DNA from: Burkholderia sp. | Lineage (GTDB): Bacteria; Pseudomonadota; Gammaproteobacteria; Burkholderiales; Burkholderiaceae | Assembly (NCBI GenBank): GCA_031253835.1 | Contig: JAIRVP010000016.1 | Span: 1 to 64,000, forward strand | Direction: 5' to 3' | DNA: 64,000 bases | Part shown: in pieces, positions 34,526-43,519 of the stretch | Numbering within the stretch: position 1 is the first letter of the stretch | Layout: each line of letters begins with the position of its first letter | Translations under genes and position numbers: made by a program | The notes under the pieces: generated by a model | Databases searched by the model: none | Told to the model about the DNA's origin: nothing | What the model saw: the letters and a program-made list of their open reading frames with translations, nothing else

Positions 34526-36157
34526 TCAGCCCGGCTTGCCGTCGAGCTTCGGCGGACGCAGGCTGGCCAGCAGCGTCTCGGCGTCGCGCGCCGCGCGCTG
34601 TTCGAGCGCCGCGCCGTAGCCGCGCACGAAACCGAGCTGGTACGGCGGCGCCGCCAGCTGCTCGAGGTGATGCAGCGCGACTATCGTGTCGTTCGCTTCG
34701 CCGAGCACGCTCTGTACGCGCGTGAGCGTCTTGACCGTCTCGCTGCGCGTGCGGCGCGACGCCAGCGACGCGAAGAATTCGAGCGCATAGCGCAGCCGCT
34801 TCGCGTCGATCCGCACCTGGTGGCGCGCAGCCGTATCGAGCGACGTGAGCGACGGCGATGCGTAGAGATGGCCGAACAGCCGGCGCACGCGCTTCGTCGC
34901 GTGCCGCCGCAGCGACGGCGCATCGCCGCCTTCGGCCGCCGGCAGCGCAAGCGAGGCCAGCCATTCGAGCCAGCCGAGCGTCAGCCGTGCATAGCGGGCC
35001 GAATGCAGCGCCTGCCGCAGCTCGACACGCGCGGCCATCGACTGCGCGCGTGCGGCGTCGAGCGTGCCGTCCCAGTCGCCGTCACCGCCGTCGGCCGCGA
35101 TCAGCGCGGGCAGGCTTTCGGTCGAGAATACGTCCCAGTCGCGCACCGTGCCGAGCAGCGCGGCAAGCCAGCGCAGGTCGACGCCGAGCGTGTCGCGCCA
35201 CTGGCGATCCGCAAAGAGCGGGAAGAAACGCATCAGCGTGCGCAGGCGGCGCAGCGCGACGCGCATCTGGTGGACGAATTCGGGATCGTCGCGATCGAGC
35301 ACGCCGCCCTCGTTGCCGAGCCACTGCGCGGTAATGTCGCCGGACAGCGCGAACAGCGCGGCGCGCTGCGTGCGGATGCCGGTCAGGTCGACGAGCTGCG
35401 CCTTGACCAGCCCGGCGGCCACCGGCCCGCCCGCACAGGCGCGATCGATCACGCTCGTCAGTTGCACGAACGCGGGCCACGCGCCGCTCAGTTCGCGCGC
35501 CGCGGCAAACAGCGCATGCAGCGCGGCCGTGCGCGCGGCGACGGTTTCCCAGTCGGGGGCGGCAAGACGCAGCTCGACGTAGCGGCGCGGCGGCTCGCCG
35601 CCGCCGGTCAGCGTGATGTCGTCGAGCGTCATCTCGACCACGACGCCGCTGTCGTCGGCCCACCGCCCGCGCCGCCGCGCGCTGACGAGGCGCAGCGCCG
35701 ACGCTTCGGGCGGCGCGTCCGCGGCCGCAGGCTCGGCGGCATCAGGCGCGACGCCATCGACTTCGTCCGTCGGTGCGTCGGCATCAGCTGCGGTCGTCAC
35801 GGGGACGGGTAACGGCATCGCGACGACGATGCCCGCATGCTCCGCATCGAACAGTTCGCGCTCGGTAACACCCGGCGCAAACGCCTTCGTGCGCGACGCG
35901 ACGACGCGCCTGCCATGCGCGTTCGATTCGACCCAGGTCCACCAGCTCGCGCCGGGGCTCGCCTCGGCCTCCTCGATCTGGCACGGCTCGATCGTCACGC
36001 GTTCATGGCCGCGCCGCATCCGCACCTGCGGGCAGATCCGCCACGCCCGCACGAGCTCCGCGCCGAAGTCGCGCTGCGTGCCGCGGGTGCGACTCGCAGC
36101 CTCGACCGACCAACCTTCCAGCGACAGCGACAACACGATTTCCAGCACACGCGACAT
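34526..36157 (-). CDS. CHAD-domain protein with degenerate CYTH-like N-terminus
   Basis: The 543-residue protein ends in a CHAD domain (about residues 250-520) with the histidine- and arginine-rich helices VHQMRVALRRLRTLMRFF and DAKRLRYALEFF. CHAD domains bind polyphosphate and often target polyphosphate granules. The N-terminal third looks like a CYTH fold, but the expected ExExK start is EIVLSLS, so the triphosphate-tunnel chemistry is probably lost. An alanine/proline/aspartate-rich linker (about 135-185) joins them. The ATG at 36157 (MSRVLEIVLS) is chosen because it gives the CYTH-like beginning. Neighbours do not suggest a pathway. Confidence 0.82.
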   Translation of the reverse strand: MSRVLEIVLSLSLEGWSVEAASRTRGTQRDFGAELVRAWRICPQVRMRRGHERVTIEPCQIEEAEASPGASWWTWVESNAHGRRVVASRTKAFAPGVTERELFDAEHAGIVVAMPLPVPVTTAADADAPTDEVDGVAPDAAEPAAADAPPEASALRLVSARRRGRWADDSGVVVEMTLDDITLTGGGEPPRRYVELRLAAPDWETVAARTAALHALFAAARELSGAWPAFVQLTSVIDRACAGGPVAAGLVKAQLVDLTGIRTQRAALFALSGDITAQWLGNEGGVLDRDDPEFVHQMRVALRRLRTLMRFFPLFADRQWRDTLGVDLRWLAALLGTVRDWDVFSTESLPALIAADGGDGDWDGTLDAARAQSMAARVELRQALHSARYARLTLGWLEWLASLALPAAEGGDAPSLRRHATKRVRRLFGHLYASPSLTSLDTAARHQVRIDAKRLRYALEFFASLASRRTRSETVKTLTRVQSVLGEANDTIVALHHLEQLAAPPYQLGFVRGYGAALEQRAARDAETLLASLRPPKLDGKPG

Positions 36158-36283
36158 GAAGGCTCCTGCACAAGAAGAATCGCCGGCGCATCGACCGCGC
36201 CGGCGTCGCCCGTGAAGCAGCTTCCATAGTACACGTCGCAAAAACGGACTGGCGACGATCTGGCCCTGCTGCCCTGTCGCAGG

Positions 36284-36667
36284 TCAAACGGCGTATTGCG
36301 CGAGGCCGTTGCCGAACGACCAGTCCTCCTTCAGCACCTCGACAAGACTGATGAATACGTCCTGCTGCCGCACGCCGGGCTTCTGCGCGAGATGCTCCGC
36401 GATCGTCCGGTACAGCGCCCGCTTCTGCTCGAGCGTGCGCGTGTTGTTCGCGGTGATCTGGATCATCACCAGATCGTCGCTGCGCTCGATGTCGAGGTAA
36501 TGGCGGCCGTACACGAAGTTCTCGGCCGCATGCTCGGTCACGACCATGAAGATGTCGTCCTCGGGCACGTTGAACGTCTGCATCAGCGCGCGATGCACGC
36601 CGTCGACGAGTGCCGCGCGGTAGGCCGCCGGCTTGCCTTCGCGTACGGCGATACGGGTGAATGGCAT
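36284..36667 (-). CDS. fused-type tautomerase-family protein
   Basis: The 127-residue protein begins MPFTRIAVREG, exposing the catalytic Pro2 after methionine removal, and contains two beta-alpha-beta units (residues about 2-60 and 68-127, the second starting LVMIQITANNTRT). This matches the malonate-semialdehyde-decarboxylase-like fused tautomerases. The ATG at 36667 is chosen because it exposes the proline; an upstream ATG at 36712 would bury it. It diverges from a LysR regulator that very likely controls it. The substrate is unknown. It is a smaller relative of the protein at 20747. Confidence 0.85.
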   Translation of the reverse strand: MPFTRIAVREGKPAAYRAALVDGVHRALMQTFNVPEDDIFMVVTEHAAENFVYGRHYLDIERSDDLVMIQITANNTRTLEQKRALYRTIAEHLAQKPGVRQQDVFISLVEVLKEDWSFGNGLAQYAV

Positions 36668-36736
36668 GGTCCTGCTCCTGTCGGTGAAGTTGACGTTGAA
36701 GAACGGAAACACAGCGTCAGGTTAGGCGCGCATCAC

Positions 36737-36742
36737 TATAAT
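36737..36742 (+). promoter_or_regulatory. candidate -10 box for the divergent LysR gene
   Basis: TATAAT lies 41 bases before the LysR start. TTTCA-N12-TGAAA (36762-36783) just downstream is a possible LysR-type site overlapping the start codon. Neither is proven. Confidence 0.4.
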
Positions 36743-36782
36743 GAACAGTCATTGATGGATATTTCATTCATTTACATCTGAA

Positions 36783-37640
36783 ATGAAAGTACTCGATCTC
36801 GATGCCGTCCGCGCGTTCGTGCTGGTCGCCGATCTCGCCAGCTTCACGCGCGCCGCCGACGCACTCGGCACCACGCAGTCGGCCGTCAGCCTGAAGCTGA
36901 AGCGGCTGGAGGCGCACCTCGGCAAGCCGCTGCTCGCGCGCACGCCGCGTGTCGTCAAGCTGGCGGCCGACGGCGAGAACTTCCTGCCGGCCGCCCGCGC
37001 GCTGCTCGATGCGCACGAGCACGCGCTCGGCGCGATCTCGGCCGGCACATACCGCCTGTCGCTCGGCGTCAGCGAGCACGTGGCCGTGCCCGACCTGCCG
37101 GCCGTGCTCACGAGCCTGCATCGGCAGGATCCGGGGCTGTCGCTGGAAATGCATCTCGGGACGTCGACGAACCTGCTCGCGCAGTACGACGAACGCCGGC
37201 TCGATGCCGTGATCGTGCGGCACGAGCCGGGCGAGGATCCGCCGCGCGAGGACGGCACGCTGCTGTTCACCGAGCCGCTGGCGTGGCTCGCCGCACCCGA
37301 CTGGGCGCCTCGCGCGGGCGAGCCGCTGCCGCTCGCGGTGCTGGCCGGCCCGTGCGGCGTGCGGGCCGCCGCGCTGCGCGCGCTCGACCGTGCAGCGCAG
37401 CCGTGGCGCGAGCGCTTCATCGGCGGCGGTGTGGCGGCGGTCACGGCCGCCGCCGCCGCGGGGCTCGCCGTCTGCCCGCTCGCGCGACGCGTCGCCCCGC
37501 GCACGCTGGTCGACGTCGGCGCGAAATTCGGGCTGCCGCCGCTGCCGCAATCGCAGGTCGTGCTGTATTCGCGCGTACGCGACGCCCGGGCCGAGGCCGC
37601 GCTGCGCCGGTTTGCCGACAGTCTTGCAATCTCGGCGTAA
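36783..37640 (+). CDS. LysR-family transcriptional regulator
   Basis: The 285-residue protein has a clear LysR winged helix (VRAFVLVADLASFTRAADALGTTQSAVSLKLKRLEAHLGKPLLAR, in that order across residues 7-55) and an effector domain from about residue 88. It lies divergent from the fused tautomerase gene with only 115 bases between them, and is followed 41 bases later by a DMT-family transporter. The pair suggests control of a degradative or export function. No ribosome site precedes the ATG. Confidence 0.9.
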   Translation: MKVLDLDAVRAFVLVADLASFTRAADALGTTQSAVSLKLKRLEAHLGKPLLARTPRVVKLAADGENFLPAARALLDAHEHALGAISAGTYRLSLGVSEHVAVPDLPAVLTSLHRQDPGLSLEMHLGTSTNLLAQYDERRLDAVIVRHEPGEDPPREDGTLLFTEPLAWLAAPDWAPRAGEPLPLAVLAGPCGVRAAALRALDRAAQPWRERFIGGGVAAVTAAAAAGLAVCPLARRVAPRTLVDVGAKFGLPPLPQSQVVLYSRVRDARAEAALRRFADSLAISA

Positions 37641-37681
37641 ACTAGCGGGTTCCGCCGCCCGCAATCTCCAGAAGAATTCAG

Positions 37682-38605
37682 ATGAAGCCCGAAGCCCGCA
37701 AGCACCTCCGCGCCAACCTGCTGATGCTCGCCGCCGCCGCGATCTGGGGCTCGGCTTTCGTCGCGCAGCGACTGAGCCTCGACGTGATCGGGCCGTTCCT
37801 GTTCACCGGGCTGCGCTTCCTGCTCGGCGCACTCGTGCTGGTGCCGCTGCTGATGCTGAACACGGCGTCGCGCGCGCAGTTCGCGGCGATCCGCCGTGAG
37901 CCGGCGCTGCTGCTGCCGGGCCTCGCGCTCGGCGGGCTGCTGGCGGTATCGATTTCGCTGCAGCAGATCGGCCTGCAATACACGCGCATCGCCAATGCGG
38001 GCTTCATCAGCTCGCTGTACGTCGTGATCGTGCCGCTGATGGGCGTGTTCGCCCGTCACCGGATCGGCCCGGGCACCTGGTTCGGCGCACTGCTTGCGGC
38101 GATCGGCCTGTATTTCCTCAGCATCAACGAGCATTTTTCGGTGCTGTACGGCGACTGGTTCCAGCTCGCCGGCGCCGTGATCATCGCCGCGCACGTGATG
38201 GCCGTCGGCCATTTCGCGAAGCGCCACAATCCGCTCGTGCTCGCGTTCATGCAATTCGTCGTGTGCGGCGTGACGTGCCTCGCGGTCGGCCTCGTCATCG
38301 AGCCGGTCAGCGGCGCGATGCTGCGCCACGCACTGCCGACGCTGCTGTACGGCGGGCTGCTGTCGGTCGGCGTCGGCTATACGCTGCAGGTCGTCGCGCA
38401 ACGCGACGCGGCGCCCGCGCACGCGGCCGTGATCTTCAGCATGGAAGGCGTGTTCGCGGCGATCGCCGGCTGGGCCGCGCTCGGCGAAACGCTGACGCTG
38501 CGCGCGCTCGTCGGCTGCGCGCTGATGCTGGCCGGCCTGCTCGCGTGCCAGTTGCTGCCGAACGGCGACGCCCGGAAAAAGGACGAGGACGCGCTGCCGG
38601 CGTGA
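37682..38605 (+). CDS. EamA/DMT-family transporter
   Basis: The 307-residue protein has two EamA repeats, each with five predicted membrane segments (residues about 12-140 and 150-290), and the family motif AAIWGSAFVAQRLSLDVIGPF at the start of the first. Members export amino acids, metabolites or drugs. It is 41 bases after the LysR gene on the same strand and likely shares a transcript. No substrate hint beyond that. Confidence 0.9.
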   Translation: MKPEARKHLRANLLMLAAAAIWGSAFVAQRLSLDVIGPFLFTGLRFLLGALVLVPLLMLNTASRAQFAAIRREPALLLPGLALGGLLAVSISLQQIGLQYTRIANAGFISSLYVVIVPLMGVFARHRIGPGTWFGALLAAIGLYFLSINEHFSVLYGDWFQLAGAVIIAAHVMAVGHFAKRHNPLVLAFMQFVVCGVTCLAVGLVIEPVSGAMLRHALPTLLYGGLLSVGVGYTLQVVAQRDAAPAHAAVIFSMEGVFAAIAGWAALGETLTLRALVGCALMLAGLLACQLLPNGDARKKDEDALPA

Positions 38606-38672
38606 CACGCACCGTCCCTATAATGGCGGTTCGCGTGACTTCCACGCCAACCGCTTCCGACAGGCCAGCTCC

Positions 38673-39452
38673 GTGACGTCCACTTCCGTCGATCCCGCCG
38701 CCGACCTGCTGCGCGAACGCGCAGCGCATTACGCGGCCCAGGCCGCGCTGTTCCTGCGCGACCAGGCGCTCTCCACCGCGTCGCACGACCTGCGCAGCCC
38801 GCTGAACGCGATGCACAGCTGGGCGTACGTGCTCGAGCGCCAGCTCGCCCAGGCCGACCCGAACCTGCAGCGCGCGCTCGCGGGCATCCGCACGGGCATC
38901 GACCAGCAGGTTGCGCTGATCGACGACGTGCTCGACGCGCCGCGCGCGGCAACCCGCACGCTCGCACTCACGCCGCAGCCGTTCGCGCTGCGCGCCCTGC
39001 TCGACGACACGATCGCCCTCGTGCGCGCGACGCTCGCCGACGCACGGCAGGTCGCGCTCGACGCGACGCTGCCGAACGGCGAGCCGTCGCTCACCGTCGA
39101 CCGCGAGCGCATCGCGCAGGCGCTGTGGACGATGCTGACGACCGCCGTCGAAGCCAGCGCCAGCGGCACGCGCGTGACGTTCGAATGCACGCGCGACGGC
39201 GCGCAGTTCACCGCGCGCGCCACCTGCACCGTGAATGCCGGCGCACTCGCCGATCCCGCGCAGCCGCACGCGTTCGAAGCGTTCGCCCGGCGCGAGATGC
39301 TGCGCGAGCGCGATGCGAAGCGGATCGCGTGGACACTCGCGCTGTGCCAGCGCGTCGCGCTCGCGCACGGCGGCACGTTCTCGCACACCGCGTTCGCCGA
39401 TGGTGCGGCGGCCACCCTCACGTTCTCGATCCCTTGCGAGGCGCCGGTGTAA
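38673..39452 (+). CDS. histidine-kinase-like protein with degenerate ATPase domain
   Basis: The 259-residue protein starts with GTG at 38673. Residues about 30-110 form a dimerisation/phosphoacceptor domain with an intact H-box, STASHDLRSPLNAMHSW. The C-terminal half has the outline of a HATPase_c domain but lacks a clear N-box (TTAVEAS) and the DxGxG and GTGLG glycine motifs, so it may not bind ATP. No membrane segment or sensor domain is present, and no response regulator is nearby. It could be phosphorylated by another kinase or act as a scaffold. Confidence 0.65.
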   Translation: MTSTSVDPAADLLRERAAHYAAQAALFLRDQALSTASHDLRSPLNAMHSWAYVLERQLAQADPNLQRALAGIRTGIDQQVALIDDVLDAPRAATRTLALTPQPFALRALLDDTIALVRATLADARQVALDATLPNGEPSLTVDRERIAQALWTMLTTAVEASASGTRVTFECTRDGAQFTARATCTVNAGALADPAQPHAFEAFARREMLRERDAKRIAWTLALCQRVALAHGGTFSHTAFADGAAATLTFSIPCEAPV

Positions 39453-39528
39453 GTCTTCGGCCGCCCAAGACATTACAAATTCCTTTCTGGCTCTATACTG
39501 ATGGGCCTGTCATAACCGGAGCGATTCT

Positions 39529-40872
39529 TTGTTACAGATCTTCGCGCTCATCGGCGCGTTGTTCCTGGTGGCCCTCAACGGGTTCTTCGTCGCGGCCGAG
39601 TTCGGCCTCGTCAAACTGCGCGCCACGCGCGTCAAGACGCTGGCCCGCAAGCACGGCCTGCGCGGCCGCATCCTCGGCATCGTGCACGGCCGCCTCGACG
39701 CGTATCTTTCCGCGTGTCAGCTCGGCATCACGCTCGCGTCGCTCGGCCTCGGCTGGGTCGGCGAACCGGCGTTCGCGCAACTGCTCGGCCCGCTGCTCGA
39801 CCTGATCGGCGTGGAGTCCGAACGCGTCGTGCACCTGATCTCGCTCGTGTTCGCGTTCTCGCTGATCTCGTTCCTGCACATCGTCGTCGGCGAACTGGCG
39901 CCGAAATCGATGGCGATCCGCCAGTCCGAGAAGGTCGGCCTGTGGGTCGCGCTGCCGCTGTATGCGTTCTACTGGGCGATGTATCCGGCGATCTGGGTGC
40001 TCAACAACAGCGCCAACGCGGTGCTGCGGCTTGCCGGGCTGTCGGCCGACCACGGCGGCGACGCGCACTACTCGACCGACGAGCTGAAGCTGATCCTGCG
40101 CAGCCGCCGCAGCACGGCCGGCAATACCGCCCAGCCGGCGCGCGGCACGTACACCAACGACGAGTGGAACACGCTCGCGCATTCGCTCGATTTCTCGTCG
40201 ATGACCGTGTCGGACCTGATGCGGCCGGCCCATGAAATGATCGGCCTGCGGCGCGACCTGCCGCTGCCCGACAACATGGAGATCGTCGCGCGGCACCGCT
40301 TCAGCCGCTATCCGCTGTTCGAGGATGCATCGCGCGAACAGGTGAGCGGGCTGATCCACCTGAAGGACCTGCTGCTCGCGCGTCACGCCGGCGCGGCGCT
40401 CGAGGACCTGTCCGACTACGTGCGCCCCGTGCAGTACGTGCGGCCCGACACGCCGGCGCTCGACCTGTTCCGCCGCTTCCGCAAGGGTGCGCCGCACTTC
40501 GCGCTGGTCGGCAACAAGGGCGAGAAGCCGATCGGCTTCCTGACGCTCGACAACCTGCTCGGCGCGCTGGTCGGCCAGATCCACGACGAGTTCCGCCAGG
40601 GCGATGCCGACTGGAGCCGCCTCGACGACGGCACGCTGATGGGCAAGGGCAGCCTGCCCGTCGTGTCGCTCGAGCAGGCGCTCGGCATCGACATCGACGA
40701 AGGTCGCGCGGAATCGGTCGGCGGCCTCGTGATCCAGGCGCTCAGCGACCTGCCGACCGAAGGGCAGCGCGTGGCGTTCGATCGTTTCGACGTCGTCGTG
40801 AAGAAGATGAACGGGCCGCGCATCGTGCTCGTGCGCGTCTATCCGAAGGTCGCGAAAGAGGCCGACGAATGA
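39529..40872 (+). CDS. CNNM/HlyC-CorC-family membrane protein with CBS pair
   Basis: The 447-residue protein has an N-terminal CNNM (DUF21) membrane domain with about four segments (residues 1-160; ALNGFFVAAEFGLVKLR and ELAPKSMAIR), two CBS domains (about 220-340) and a C-terminal CorC_HlyC domain (about 355-440). Such proteins are linked to magnesium/cobalt efflux or envelope stress rather than haemolysis despite the older name. The start is a TTG at 39529 with GGAG upstream. A TATACT -10-like box lies at 39494-39499. It is followed 22 bases later by the thiamine-phosphate-synthase-like gene. Confidence 0.9.
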   Translation: MLQIFALIGALFLVALNGFFVAAEFGLVKLRATRVKTLARKHGLRGRILGIVHGRLDAYLSACQLGITLASLGLGWVGEPAFAQLLGPLLDLIGVESERVVHLISLVFAFSLISFLHIVVGELAPKSMAIRQSEKVGLWVALPLYAFYWAMYPAIWVLNNSANAVLRLAGLSADHGGDAHYSTDELKLILRSRRSTAGNTAQPARGTYTNDEWNTLAHSLDFSSMTVSDLMRPAHEMIGLRRDLPLPDNMEIVARHRFSRYPLFEDASREQVSGLIHLKDLLLARHAGAALEDLSDYVRPVQYVRPDTPALDLFRRFRKGAPHFALVGNKGEKPIGFLTLDNLLGALVGQIHDEFRQGDADWSRLDDGTLMGKGSLPVVSLEQALGIDIDEGRAESVGGLVIQALSDLPTEGQRVAFDRFDVVVKKMNGPRIVLVRVYPKVAKEADE

Positions 40873-40894
40873 CGGCTTCGCAGCGCCGCACGCG

Positions 40895-41488
40895 ATGAAC
40901 GCCACGGCCGCGACGCTGCCGCGCTGCTGCGTGATCTCGCCGGAACCGGCGTCCGCGTCGGCGGCCGATTGCGCGGCGTTCCTCGACCGGCTGGCAGCCG
41001 TGCTCGCGCGCGGTGAAACGCTCGTGCAACTGCGCGTGAAAACGCTCGACGCGGCCGCGTTCGCGCAACTCGCCGCCGCGGCGCTCGCGCGCTGCGACGC
41101 GGCCGGCGCGCACCTGATGCTCAATGGCCCGATCGACGCAGCCGGCGTGATGCGGCTCGACGGCGCCGGCTGGCATCTCGACGGCACCGCGTTGCGCGCC
41201 GCCGCGCAGCGGCCGCTGCCGGCCGGACGATGGGTGTCCGCCGCCTGTCACGCGCACGACGATCTGCTGCTGGCCGCGCGCGCCGGCGCGGATTTCGTCA
41301 CGCTGTCGCCCGTGTTGCCGACGCTCAGCCACCCCGGCGCGCCGACGCTCGGCTGGGCGCAGTTCGATGCGCTGGCCGCGCAGGCCGCGATGCCCGTCTT
41401 CGCGCTCGGCGGGATGACGCGTGCGCATCTCGACGACGCGCGCCGCCACGGTGCGTACGGCATCGCGGGCATTCGCGGGTTCTGGTAA
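40895..41488 (+). CDS. stand-alone thiamine-phosphate-synthase/TenI-like protein
   Basis: The 197-residue protein matches the ThiE/TenI TIM barrel: QLRVKTL near the start, a middle HAHDDLLLAARAGADFVTLSPVLPT segment equivalent to the phosphate-binding VxSxH...GxDYIxxGPVFPT region, and a GGMTRAHL end. In other bacteria this domain is found fused behind a MutT/Nudix domain; here it stands alone. Several ThiE residues differ (no clear S/H pair), so it may be a TenI-like protein rather than an active synthase. It follows the CNNM gene closely. No other thiamine gene is nearby. Confidence 0.75.
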   Translation: MNATAATLPRCCVISPEPASASAADCAAFLDRLAAVLARGETLVQLRVKTLDAAAFAQLAAAALARCDAAGAHLMLNGPIDAAGVMRLDGAGWHLDGTALRAAAQRPLPAGRWVSAACHAHDDLLLAARAGADFVTLSPVLPTLSHPGAPTLGWAQFDALAAQAAMPVFALGGMTRAHLDDARRHGAYGIAGIRGFW

Positions 41489-41558
41489 ATCCGGGATTCC
41501 CTGCGGCGCAGCCGGGCGCGCATGCGCCCGGCCTTCCAGCAGTCACACCGTCAACGGC

Positions 41559-43211
41559 TCATGCGTTCAGGTTCGGACGCATGCCGCGCCACGAACCGTC
41601 GTCGATACGCCGCACGTCGTGCGTCAGCGCGTAGCGGTTGACGTCGCCCGTCAGCCAAGCGACGAGCGAATACGGCGGCAACTCCCCTTCATCGACACGG
41701 TCGCGCGCGCGTGCCGGCGTCTCGAACACGACGCGCCCTCGCGGCGCGTCGAACCGCAACGCATCCGGTGACAGGTTCAACGCAATCGTCAGCGTCTCGT
41801 CGTCGGCGAGCCGCCATGACGCGAGCAGCGCGTCGGCATCGCCGTCGCCGTCCGCCTTCAGCGCATGCGCGTCCTGCGGCCGGCAATCGGACAGCCGCGG
41901 CGCGATCAGCTTCGCGCGCACCGCGAGCGCCGACTGCACGAAGTGCGCGCGATCGGCGTCGCGCGCGGTTTCATCGAAGATCAACGGAATCTGCGGCGTG
42001 AGCAGCGACAACGCGAGCGCGGCCAGGCCGGCCTCCTGCGCGTGGTCGCTTTGGCCGCTGTCGCGCCATGCGCCGTCGGACAGCACGAGCGACGTCAGCG
42101 CCAGCCCGCTGTCGGCCGCCATGCCCTCTCCCGACGCCGCCGGCTGGAATGCCGCACCGGCCGCCGTGAGCGCGCGGGCGAGCGTGTGGATCGACTGGTG
42201 CGCGGAAATGCCTTCGTGCGCCGACGTGTCGCGCCCCGTCAGCCGGTGCAGCGCGCGTTCGCCGCATCCGTTCCACTGCGCGTCGAAATGGGTATCGGCG
42301 AGATGCGCGGGATGCCGCTCGCTGCCGAGCACGAGATGGATCAGCCGGTCGGCCGGCACGGCCGCGCGCACGCGGTCCGCGATCTCGCGCAGCCACGACA
42401 CGCCGATCCGGTCGGCCTCGCGCAGGCGCAGCCCGTCGCACCGGTATTCGTCGATCCAGTACAGCGCGTTGTCGCAGAAGAAATCGCAGACTTCCGGATG
42501 ATCGAGCGCCAGCGGCGCGGCCTGCAGCGGATCGTCACGCGTATGGAAGAACGGCGCCGCGTAGTGGCGCAGTGCGTCGGTGCCGCTGCCGAAGCGCGCG
42601 TAGTCGAGCTCCAGCAGCACCGCGAAACCGTAGCCGTGCGCTTCGTCGATCAGCGCCTTCAGCGCATCGGGGCCGCCTTCGGCCGCGAGCGGCGCGAACG
42701 GCAGGCTGTCGTGCGGCGACGCGAGCAATTCCAGCGCGGTCACGCCGAGCCGCGCGAGCTGCGGCAGGCGGCGGCGCACGCCGTCGAAGCCGCCCACCGC
42801 GTGCGGGCGGATCGCATAGAGCGCCATGTCTTCCCACGCGCGCCCGCGCCAGAACGTGTTGCGCCACGTGAACGCGCGCGGATCGACGACCTCGCTCGGG
42901 CCGTTGAGCCCGTCGGGTTGCGAGCGCGACGCGGGATCGGGAATCGACACGGCATCGTCGAGGCGATAGCGGTAACGCGTGCCCGCGCCGCAGTCGGCAA
43001 AGACTTCGAACCAGTTCGGGCCGGCGGCCGCCATCGGAACGAGCGTCGGGTCGGAGCCGGAATCGAGTTCGAGTTGAACCTGTGTACTGCCCGGCGCCCA
43101 CACGCGGAAATGCGTGCGCGGTGTCGTGCAGAGCGCGCCGCAGGGCTGCGCGCCAAACGGCAAACAATGGATGTAGTGCTGCGCGTACGGATCGTGCGGA
43201 CAATCGGACAT
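41559..43211 (-). CDS. trehalohydrolase (TreZ)-like GH13 protein lacking catalytic residues
   Basis: The 550-residue protein follows the maltooligosyl-trehalose trehalohydrolase layout: an N-terminal CBM48-like segment (FRVWAPGSTQVQLELD), a GH13 barrel (IRPHAVGGFDGVRRRLPQLARLGVTALELL) and a C-terminal domain ending in PPYSLVAWL. Yet the strand with the nucleophile reads CDGLRLREAD, putting arginine (residue 264) where GH13 enzymes have Asp. The acid/base region reads LVLGSERH instead of LVLEN, and no NHDQxGN motif is seen. It is probably catalytically dead or repurposed. Start codons at 43214 and 43211 share a GAGGAG site. No treY or glg gene is nearby. Confidence 0.75.
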   Translation of the reverse strand: MSDCPHDPYAQHYIHCLPFGAQPCGALCTTPRTHFRVWAPGSTQVQLELDSGSDPTLVPMAAAGPNWFEVFADCGAGTRYRYRLDDAVSIPDPASRSQPDGLNGPSEVVDPRAFTWRNTFWRGRAWEDMALYAIRPHAVGGFDGVRRRLPQLARLGVTALELLASPHDSLPFAPLAAEGGPDALKALIDEAHGYGFAVLLELDYARFGSGTDALRHYAAPFFHTRDDPLQAAPLALDHPEVCDFFCDNALYWIDEYRCDGLRLREADRIGVSWLREIADRVRAAVPADRLIHLVLGSERHPAHLADTHFDAQWNGCGERALHRLTGRDTSAHEGISAHQSIHTLARALTAAGAAFQPAASGEGMAADSGLALTSLVLSDGAWRDSGQSDHAQEAGLAALALSLLTPQIPLIFDETARDADRAHFVQSALAVRAKLIAPRLSDCRPQDAHALKADGDGDADALLASWRLADDETLTIALNLSPDALRFDAPRGRVVFETPARARDRVDEGELPPYSLVAWLTGDVNRYALTHDVRRIDDGSWRGMRPNLNA

Positions 43212-43214
43212 CAT

Positions 43215-43519
43215 GCGCTCCTCGTGCGTGCCGAGCGGCATGGCCGCGCCCGTGGCGCGGCGCATCGGGGCCCGGCATGCGACGGCCAGGCGGGGGGAGA
43301 GAACCGAGTATGCGCCGGATTCGCCATCCCGATGCATGCTAGTCAGACATTTTTAAATGCGAATCGACCCCTGGGAAAACGGGCGCGCCGGCACGTGCCG
43401 GCGAGTCGGGTAGTCGGCATACCGGAATGTCCGCTCGCCTTGTTGCGCGGGCCGCGCGCCCCTACGCTCCACGTCATGGTCGCGGACGTGTCGTCCGCTA
43501 CACACCCGAGGAACCCGCC
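43215..43519. other. divergent intergenic region
   Basis: About 300 bases separate the trehalohydrolase-like gene and the methyltransferase gene. I see no third gene and no strong sigma-70 pair; both promoters presumably lie here. Confidence 0.3.
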
